A model generated the notes under the pieces. That model saw only the letters and a list, made by a program, of their open reading frames with translations. It did not search any database and had not been told where the DNA came from. Shown here piece after piece: positions 56,400 through 64,000 of a stretch of 64,000 nucleotides of DNA. The stretch's first letter is position 1, and every line of letters starts with the position of its first letter. Location: the NCBI GenBank assembly GCA_009760855.2, contig WPIO01000024.1:922501-986500 (forward strand). Direction: 5' to 3'. The position numbers and the translations under genes were made by a program. The stretch is from Cristatella mucedo. Taxonomy: Eukaryota > Bryozoa > Phylactolaemata > Cristatellidae.

Positions 56400-57600
56400 T
56401 TTCATGGTTAGTACTCTCCCTCTCGCCGATGCGATTGCCAAGCACAATCTAGGCTTTCATTTCTATGCAGATGACCCTCACTTGTACCTTTGCTTTGATC
56501 CCTCCCACCCCTCCAGCACGTCCCTTGCTGCATGTATTGATGACATCCGCACATGGATGGCAGCAAACTTTCTTAAATTGAATGATGATAAAACAAACTT
56601 ACTAGTTGTGGGCAAACCAAATGTGATCCGAAAATTGGAAAGGCTGGCGCTCAAACTCGGCTCTGCCAGCATATCTCCTGTTGAATCTGCACGAAATCTG
56701 GGTGTCATGTTCCAAAGCGACCTTTCTTTAGACGACCACATCAGCTCCACAACCAAGACTGTCTACTTTCAGCCACATGAAGTTGCTCAAATTTGGGCTT
56801 ATTTAGACAGGGATACCACATCTAAGTCGGTACATACGGTCTTGACTTCTGTAACCCAATGCTTGTGTAATGTAATGTATCTCCGTCAGTAACTCCACAA
56901 AGTCATTAAGACCATGTGGGAATGCTTGCTGGTCTGCCTGCATGTACAATCAGGCGCTTACAGCTGCTGCGAAACTCGGCAGCTAGGCTTGTTTGTCGTG
57001 AGCGTCGCAATTGCCACATCCCACCACTTCTCGCCGACTTGCACAGGCTCTAAGTCAAGCAACGCATCGACTTCAGGGTTCTGGCACTCACTTTTAGGTC
57101 TCTTCATTCTTTGGCTTCAGCCTAACTATCAGATCTACTCCCTACTAAGCATCGTGCCACTTGCTTTTTGAAATCTAATAGTTTACCTATACCTCGTACA
57201 AACCTCAAATCTTTTGGAAACCGTGCCTTTAGTTTGTATGATCCCAAAGCCTGGAACTCACTCCAGACTTGCGTTAAGACATCTCATGACTTATCCACGT
57301 TTAAAAAGAAACTAAAAACGCACCTATTTATCGCAGCATTTAGTGGGTCTCTTTGGTTCAACCTTTGTGTGCTGATTCGTGCTGACACTGTGCGTACTGC
57401 CACTAACCATACTTGCATACTGACCCTGTACATGTCACCCCTGGCCGTGTTACTCTTGTTGTTTATCGAGCATGCTACCACTAACCATTCGATCGTGTTT
57501 CTTTTGCAGCACAGTGTAAAGCGCCCAGAATGAGATTGAGATTTCTGAGATGGCGCGTTATCGAGTGTTATTAGTGTTATTGTTGTTATTATTATTATGC
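56400..57600 (+). mobile_element. LINE family A, 5'-truncated, with nested LINE B insertion
   Basis: RT reads [20 protein letters not shown] (56410-56470). The catalytic box is altered to YADD followed by P instead of T. It continues through [19 protein letters not shown] to 56860. A 55-bp family B insertion follows, then a decayed C-terminus with AFSLYDPKAWNSLQT (about 57225-57270). The tail gtaaagcgcccagaatgaga ends in ATT repeats at about 57597. Confidence 0.88.
56866..56920 (-). mobile_element. 55-bp LINE family B 3' end nested in LINE A
   Basis: tgtaatgtaatgtatctccg and aactccacaaagtcattaag are the reverse of the family B 3' end. An 8-bp duplication, aatgcttg, flanks it at 56858-56865 and 56921-56928, as expected of a severely truncated retrotransposition event. 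Confidence 0.85.
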
Positions 57601-57604
57601 GTTG

Positions 57605-60050
57605 CACAGATAGCTCGCGCTTCCCGCATGACGCGTCCGAGTAAAGTTCGAAGCAGTCCACATCGTCGGCCTCCGCCTCGGCAAACGCTGTGAAACCATG
57701 AACGACTGACAAGGACTGCCTCGGACACCTGGACGTCACGCGCTCCTGGTCACGCTCTGCTGAGCCGCGAGGGCGTTTCGATGGCGAGACAGCTTTACAG
57801 AGAGCGCCTTTACTCGACGCCCAAGCGAAGCTCGACGAGCGCTCCGTACGATGCCTGAAGGCATGTGTGGAATGATGTTCCGTACGATCCTTCCATACAT
57901 GCCTTCCTCCGTACGATGCAGGAAGGCATGTGCAGGCAGCCGCTTCGATGAAATGGCAATTTGGCTGCATGAAAAGCGGCGGCAGGCTGCCCTTAAGAGA
58001 GAGACGAGAAGCTTGCAGCCTCCCCCACCCACCTCCCACCCCCCCCCCGACCTTGCCCCATGCATGCATGCATCTGCACTGTGCTAATGGAGGCAATGAA
58101 GCTAACTGGAGCCAATCGATTTTAAGGCGGAGCCGGTGAGAGTCGACGCTAGGCGCAATGCCGAGCCCGAGGGCTTGCCCGGCGAGTCTGATTGCCACTT
58201 CAGCATGAAGCAGATGACGAGCCGAGACATGAGCCGAAGCGCTAGCTCACTAACAAATACTTGCGCGTATCCTTGCGCACGATTCCGACGCTCGCTGCGC
58301 TGCGTTCGTAATGACGTAACGAGTCGTGCGGCAGCCGGTTCGGACGCCGAGATGCAAACTGCTGACGCCGAGTGCTGATCCGTTTCGACACGGCGAAGTG
58401 CAAAAAGGGCCATATCATCGGCGAGCTTTAGCTTTTCGACAGGGTTGCGATTAATGGAAGCTAGGAATAAGAATCGTGGTCTTTACTATAGCATTATCTC
58501 GGTCCCACGTAGAGTCCTCTGGTAGCATTTCCTGGAACACAATGTACTGATCTGCATACGCCTTTCATTCCTCTACAAAATTTTCTGGCGATCAGTTCGT
58601 CCAAGCATTCAAGGTGGATTTATATTTTTTTCATTTCTGCAGCAACGCTGGATGCTTATTGGGTATTTCTTATTAACTTGGTTTTTTCGTAGCACCAGCT
58701 CCAGTGCTATATTGCAGATACAACCTAGGAGCTATACAGCTAAAGGAACTTTCAGTAAACGCATGAAAGTTATGACTCCATCTGCTATATTATTTGTTCT
58801 TATTCCATCAGAGTCGTGAAATTCATAAGATATGCCTGCAGAGTGCATATGAAAAGTCCAAGAATCTCAAAAAGATTTCTGCCAACGCTGCAACAATATG
58901 TCGATTTAAAGTAGGAGAGTGCTGTTGTATCAATTCGATCATTTCTACAGCGCCTCTTTCCCTCTGAGCAGCCAGCCACTGCCAAATAGCTAAGTGCACA
59001 TTTCTACGATCCCCGTCTTGATAGCATTCAGCTACTTTCCACCCGCATCTGTCACGTGACTGTCAATTTTAGGGCTCATAACTTACGGTGTTGCAAAGCA
59101 AGTAGCGTATTCCAGAGCATTTACATATACTTTGTAACATTTGGTTATCAGAAGTGAAGTGTTTACTGAGAGTTGCGCATCAATTGCTTATTTTTGAAAC
59201 CTTCGCAGTATGGTATATCCTTTTATGCTAGTTACGCTGCTTGCGATTATGTTGCTGAACATCTTACCTGACTCAGGTCTTTCAATCTTGACGAGTGTGG
59301 AGGCATGCATTGAAGCAGAGATTTGGCACGACGAGCTCTGGCTGCAAACTTCTTTAAAGCTAATAATTTTGGGGATAAATTGTACTTACACTTGTAGAAA
59401 TTTTCCGGCACTCGAACATCAATGGATGGACGAGCGAGCTGAAAAACGTACCCAATCTGGTTTTGAATTAGCGATGTTACAGCTAAATTATGTCCACACC
59501 CAAGCTCATTGCTAATGGCTGAGATAAATACGCGACGACTCAGCCACAACTTCGGAACGACTTATGAAGCAGCGTTTGTTGAGCGCCATAGTTTGCATAG
59601 AAAACTGAAGTTTACGTTACAGTCTATTGACGCTAACCTTCGCGAGGGGCGAGAACTTTCGTTCGCTAATGGCTGGGATAGAAATTGGAACTCTTTGACC
59701 ATCGATAATGTCAGGGTTCATATCTCGACGCATGACCCATTGACAATGCCATTCACTCAGGCAGCGCGAGGCTTCGCGACAGACAGTAAAAGCGCCGATT
59801 GCTTGAGGCACTATGGTGTCGGGCCGCTGGACAACTGCCGGTCGCGCTGTTCGGAGCGCTAGGTTGGTGTAGCGCGCAATGCGGGCATAACCGAGTGCTG
59901 GAGGAAGCTGAAGTATGCGGGTGAAGCGTGCGAAACGGAGCTCGGCGAGAGTGAGGTATGCGCGCACGATTCCGAAAGAGAGTCGATGCGGTGGAACGTG
60001 GTCGCCACCTCCACACCCCCCCCCCGCCCTCCCTGAGCGGTGTCCGCCAC
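57605..60050. other. Intergenic sequence, no gene recognised
   Basis: 57.6-58.4 kb is GC-rich with overlapping open frames on both strands that lack domains, and has a partial inverted repeat around gtacgatgc at 57847-57920. 58.4-59.5 kb is AT-richer and plain. Confidence 0.4.
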
Positions 60051-60052
60051 GG

Positions 60053-60445
60053 TAATAATAATAATAATAATATTGCACTTGATAAAGCGCCCTCAGAGAA
60101 CTTAATCTCTTTCTAGGCGCTTTACATTTGCTGCAAAGTGATACGCAATAGAATAGTAAGTAAAATCATGCTTGAAAAACAAACAAAATGAATAACATGG
60201 TTAGGGGTTACATGCACTGGGTCAGCATGCAAATGTGGTTAGTGGCAGCATGAACAGTGTCAGCACGCATAAGCACACCAAGGACGAATCACAGGGACCC
60301 ACTAAATGCTGTCCTAAATAGGTATGTTTTTAAGTTTCTTTTAAATGTGGTCAGGTCAGGGGATGTTCTGATGCAGGTCGGGAGGGAGTTCCAGGCTGTG
60401 GGAGCATACGAGCTAAATGCACGGTCTCCAAAGGATTTAAGGTTC
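60053..60445 (-). mobile_element. Young LINE family A 3' end
   Basis: (AAT)n at 60054-60071, tail gataaagcgccctcagagaa, then 3' UTR nearly identical to the 10.5-kb copy, truncated at about 60445. Confidence 0.87.
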
Positions 60446-60449
60446 GGTC

Positions 60450-62200
60450 TTCATTATCGAGGCGGCCATTCCTCGAGAAATCTGCTGAAGCCGGGGCGGG
60501 GCGTTCAGTTTCATTTCAAGTCAGGTGGCGAATGGCAGATTAGGAAATGACCCTCCCCGAATTGTTTTTTTCCAGATTTTTCCAATTTTTCCAGACAATG
60601 CACTTCTGAGTGATCCACGCCGGGGTGTCGCTGTGTATGGTTCTTGCCGCTTTAAAAACGCGATCTTAGTTGAATTGACCACACAGCGGAAGCAAAAGAA
60701 GGAAGTGACCCGGCAAACGCAAGCCTATCTGTAGGGGAGCGACAGCTTATCTGAGCAGCAGTAAGAGTGCGTTGGCGTGTTTCCTGTTTACTGCGGAAGA
60801 CGACGCCGAGGGGCATCTGAGGGAGGCTCAAGAGCCACTTCCTTGGGCGCCATGGCCTTCGGGGCAGACGACTGCGCGGGCATGCGCAGAGCTGAGCGGT
60901 GCGGCCGAAACCTGCTCTGCACTACGAATTTGGTTACAACGCTCGAAGCTCTGTCGCTCAGCAAGTTCACGGGGTGCTCGAGCCGCGCGGCTGTGCAAAA
61001 ATCGTGATGCATCAGTAGTGTGAAGACGTATTTCCAATGCTCGCAGTGGTTTCCAAATCTGGTTATCAACCTGCATAATTTTTGGTGTAAGTGCATAGTA
61101 TATTCTGTAAACGGACGTTGCTGCTGATTTTCTAGCAGGCGCTGACCAATCGGAAGAGAACTCTCGAAATTCGCGAGTATAAATGAGAATAAAAAAGTGC
61201 ACTCTCATAGATTCAATTTAGGATCGAATTAAAGCTTAACCTATTTTTAAATTACGTTCAGTTGAGTTTGAATTTAAACTTGATCTAATTTTACATTATA
61301 TTCAGTCGAGCTAAAGTACGATTCAAATATATTTTCGGTGAGTAGAGCGAGCTCACCAGCTAGGTCAGCGGACATTCAGAACCGCCTGCCAAATCAAAGG
61401 TGGAGTTTCCCGCGATTTCTCACCAGTATAGGCAATCTGGCGCTATAAAGCATATAAGTTCAAAGGATGCTTAGCTGTGAAAGCGACACATAGATTCAAA
61501 TGCCGGAGCTGAAGCTCAGAAGCCTCGTAACTGCACGCTGCAGGACTTTACAAAGCACATTATTATACAACTTGGCCTCGTGGTTCCTGCTACAGTTACC
61601 ATCAGTCTCCAGCCATAGGCTGGCGGTTGCGTGAGCCACGGCCATGAGCTGGTCACGTGAGCTAAGCGTGAGCCGCGGCCATGAGCTGGTCACGTGAACG
61701 TCCGCCGCTCACTCTGGCAGTCGGCTTGCCGTTCGTGCCACGAAGAAAAGCACACTGACAGCATGATATGCGGAAAGAGCGAGAAAAATTAAGGCGCTCT
61801 ACCAGCATGACGATTCAGGGAGTCATCGATTAGTTTTCTATTCTTCGTATTAAAAATTCGATTCGCATGGCTCTAGTCACCCGCTAGGACGGAACGTGTC
61901 GACCCCGCAGTCGTGGCCTTAAACATTCCCAAGGTTCCTCACTGACTGTGACCGCCTGACGGCGACCCACTGGATAACCTTTCGGGCTGCTTTCTCTTCC
62001 TAAGAGCAATTTAGGCAATATGACGGTCTCGCGTCTACAGCGCTGAGCGGGATCCGTCTTTTCGACGCTGCCCGAGGCTTCGCTGAAGAAATGCCACCGC
62101 CGTTTTGAAATGACTCGACGCCATCTTTCCTGGGGCCCGGGAGGCAACGTGCTCTGCCTGTCGAGCTCGTCGACGGCCTTGAACCTGAGCCGGCGTCGAC
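60450..62200. other. Upstream region of the DNase I-like gene, no exon recognised
   Basis: 60.7-61.0 kb is locally GC-rich, and 61.15-61.35 kb is AT-rich with loose tandem similarity. The minus-strand open frame 61884-62762 lies in the CpG-rich part and has no recognisable domain. Confidence 0.4.
61631..61697. repeat. 30-bp direct repeat containing CACGTG E-box
   Basis: Units at 61631-61660 and 61668-61697 differ at one base of 30. Each contains ggtcacgtga with the E-box core CACGTG. They lie about 1.4 kb upstream of the DNase I-like start codon. A regulatory role is only a possibility. Confidence 0.7.
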
Positions 62201-62532
62201 AGTTCCTTTCGTTTCGTTGTCGTTTTGACACCGCCGCCGCCTGCTCTCGCGCATGAGCCACGTTGGGGTTACGGCTCCGCTTCGAGCCACGCCCACGAAA
62301 TGCTCGATTTGGATTCGCCACGTGACCGAAGCGCCCAGGCCTCGAACAAAGGCCGACGGCATCGCGGTCATCGCCGAGAGCGCATCCTTTCTCGGCTAGG
62401 CGCTGTCCTCGACTGCGACGCAGAGCGGAGCGGCCAAGCGATCGAGGCCGCATCTCAGCCACCGTCGGCGCAACGCCCGCGTCGCGGCTAGCCGTCAGAC
62501 GAATCGTAAGTCGGCAGAGGCTCGCCGCTCGT

Positions 62533-62580
62533 GCGCGAGCTCTCGCTCTCGGCGGCGCCGCCGAGAGCGAGAGCTCGCGC
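62533..62580. repeat. 48-bp perfect palindrome
   Basis: Two 24-nt arms with no spacer are centred between 62556 and 62557; the centre reads ggcggcgccgcc. The next bases outward (t on the left, c on the right) break the symmetry. A second inverted repeat with 11-nt arms (gcgatcggccg) lies at 62621-62631 and 62638-62648. Confidence 0.9.
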
Positions 62581-63094
62581 CCGATCGGGGCTCTCGAAAG
62601 GCTCAGGCGCGTTCGCACTCGCGATCGGCCGGCTCGGCGGCCGATCGCACGCTTGCTTATCTTCGACTCGCGGCTACGCGGAAAAGGGAAAGCTTCGCCG
62701 TGCGCACGCACGTCCCCGATAAGAGGCCGCCCCGCCGCCGCCGACGGCGAGCGCGTTCGCACGGCTCCGTCGGCGGCGGCAGAGCGCCGCCGAGCACTCT
62801 ACCATACGCGCTTCACAGGCACCCTCCGAGAAAGGTAGGCGGGCGAGCGCCACTTGGCAGAGCTCGTCGGCTGGCAAATGTCAGCGGCAGGCTAAGGTCG
62901 TGCCAACACGCGGCCGCCAGGTCGAGCAAAGATCGCAGCAGTCACTCGCCGCCACCCGCGCAGACGCAGCCGCAGCCGCCGCCGCCGCCTCGCGGCCCCG
63001 ACGAGCTAGTCCGCCCATTCCAAGTTAGCGAACTCGAGCGACATCTGATTTCGTTCACTTTCGTCGTTGCGTTCCAGCCGCTCGCCAACAGGCG

Positions 63095-63460
63095 ATGGCT
63101 ACCAAGATGGCCGTGGACGTGTTCTTCGCAGCCGCCGCTGTCGCCGCTCTCGTCGGCTGCGTCGCTCCACTGGACTGGGATGGAGCCCCGAAGTTTGAGC
63201 GGCCAAAGTCGCCTCTGGCCCAGTTTCCGTTTCCGGAGAGCGGAGCAGCCGCTGTCGCCTATGAAGGCAATCCGTACCAAAGCGCCGGCGGCGCAGCGAC
63301 TGCGTCGCCGGCGGCGGCGAAGACACTCGGCTCGCTGAGCGGCGCCTCCGCGCCTGCGCCTGCGCTCGCCTCGAGGCCGCTGCTCATTGGGTCGTTCAAC
63401 GCGCAGATATTCGGCCAAAAGAAGGCGTCCGACCCCGCGGTGATGGATGTCATCGCCAAG
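63095..63460 (+). CDS. DNase I-family secreted endonuclease, first coding exon (partial)
   Basis: Encodes 122 residues. An N-terminal signal peptide (AVDVFFAAAAVAALVGCVA) is followed by about 60 Pro/Ala/Ser-rich residues. The first strand of the DNase I fold then reads LLIGSFNAQIFGQKKASDP and VMDVIAK. The Asn of the SFNAQ motif corresponds to the active-site Asn near the DNase I N-terminus. The donor is CCAAG|GTGAGG (GT at 63461), phase 0. The start codon at 63095 has G at -3 (GCGATGG context); an in-frame ATG also lies at 63107. The remaining exons, including the catalytic His residues, lie outside the window. Residues around the motif share features with several DNase I paralogues, so I do not choose one. 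The inserted segment before the domain is longer than in vertebrate family members. Confidence 0.83.
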
Positions 63461-64000
63461 GTGAGGCGCGTGGCGGCGCAGGTGCGGTGCAGCGCCGCCG
63501 GCGTACGTGCGGCACCGGCGTTCGTGCGTCCGATATTACCAGTCGCCCCTCCGATTCCGTCGAGACGCTCTCGCTCGAAAGTCACTTCCATCGGTGGGGC
63601 CAGAGGCAACACGAGACGGGCGCCGCACGCCATCGCCGGGTTCGAGTTCCCGCTCGGGCGCTCGGCTGCCTGAGGTTTTAAGCGCTCGCGCTCGAGCGAA
63701 CGGCGACGGAGTCTCTTTCCTGCGCCCGTTTCCTGCCCCGGCGAAGAAAAGGCGCGCCCCCTCTGCAAGTTCGCGGTGCGGCGGCGGCGGCGGCGCAGAC
63801 CCGATTCCGTCCGGCTTACGTCGTCCGTCTAAGCAGTTCAGCACGGTCCGCTGGTGACGTCACGTTAGGAACGCGCGCAGTGCGGGCTTACTCGCTGAAC
63901 GCGTCGTGGCGATTCCTCTGGCGGATCTTCGTCGCCAGCGTCGCCAATAGTCGTCTGGCTCACGCCCAGCAACGGTACCGCGAACTCTGCCGCTCTCCCG

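Larger units (their letters stand above)
62200..63900. promoter_or_regulatory. CpG island and probable promoter of the DNase I-like gene
   Basis: Very GC-rich and CpG-dense sequence surrounds the first exon of the DNase I-like gene, unlike the AT-richer sequence before about 61.8 kb. It contains GCC/GCG runs and a large palindrome. No TATA box was picked out. The promoter role is inferred from position and composition. Confidence 0.6.

Noticed and set aside
57284-58198. 304-codon minus-strand open frame
   Set aside because: Its C-terminal part is antisense to a LINE A 3' end and the rest shows no domain.
61884-62762. 292-codon minus-strand open frame
   Set aside because: It lies in CpG-rich DNA across the palindrome and lacks any recognisable domain; stop codons are simply rare at this GC content.

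Overview
The window is nuclear DNA from an animal, most likely an invertebrate. Three recognisable host genes have GT-AG introns and belong to families typical of metazoans. They sit in a background dominated by CR1/L2-like LINEs, tRNA-derived SINEs, a foldback DNA transposon and microsatellites. I cannot name the phylum from sequence alone. No bacterial operons, CRISPR arrays, rRNA genes or functional tRNA genes were seen.

Host genes. (1) 9124-23141, plus strand: a RPUSD4-type mitochondrial RNA pseudouridine synthase in 11 exons. The joined frame is 2997 nt (998 codons plus stop) and all splice phases agree. The catalytic half lies in the last six exons. The first five exons encode an unusual N-terminal extension of about 750 residues. 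(2) 33500-47207 (or 47237), minus strand: the last five coding exons of a RABGEF1/Rabex-5 Rab5 exchange factor, comprising helical bundle, VPS9 domain and C-terminal coiled coil. Its 5' exons were not found and lie elsewhere, probably above 47.2 kb. (3) 63095-63460, plus strand: the first coding exon of a secreted DNase I-family nuclease, cut by the window end. Its promoter region is a CpG island with a 48-bp perfect palindrome.

Mobile DNA. LINE family A carries a conserved 3' tail that ends in (ATT)n. It is present in more than twenty mostly 5'-truncated copies on both strands, and the best has a 305-codon reverse transcriptase ORF at 51535-52452. LINE family B ends in (TTACA)n-like repeats and has copies at about 8.0, 30.4, 34.7 and 42.1-44.9 kb. 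A tRNA-derived SINE is repeated several times, and the copy at 39.97-40.20 kb ends with the family A LINE tail. A second tRNA-derived SINE lies at 42.47 and 46.46 kb. A 340-bp foldback element with 139-bp terminal inverted repeats has jumped into a family B LINE at 31.43 kb. A hAT transposase remnant lies at 18.26-18.54 kb. The largest simple repeats are a (TCC)n tract at 4.3 kb, a 10-bp-unit minisatellite of about 1.1 kb at 49.2-50.3 kb, and long AT, TA, CT, GA, GCC and TATG tracts.

Layout: 0-9 kb is repeat-rich intergenic DNA; 9.1-23.7 kb is RPUSD4; 23.7-33.5 kb is LINE, SINE and foldback-rich intergenic DNA; 33.5-47.2 kb is RABGEF1 (minus); 47.2-62 kb is repeats plus CpG-rich segments that may hold the missing RABGEF1 5' end; 62-64 kb is the CpG island and 5' end of the DNase I-like gene.
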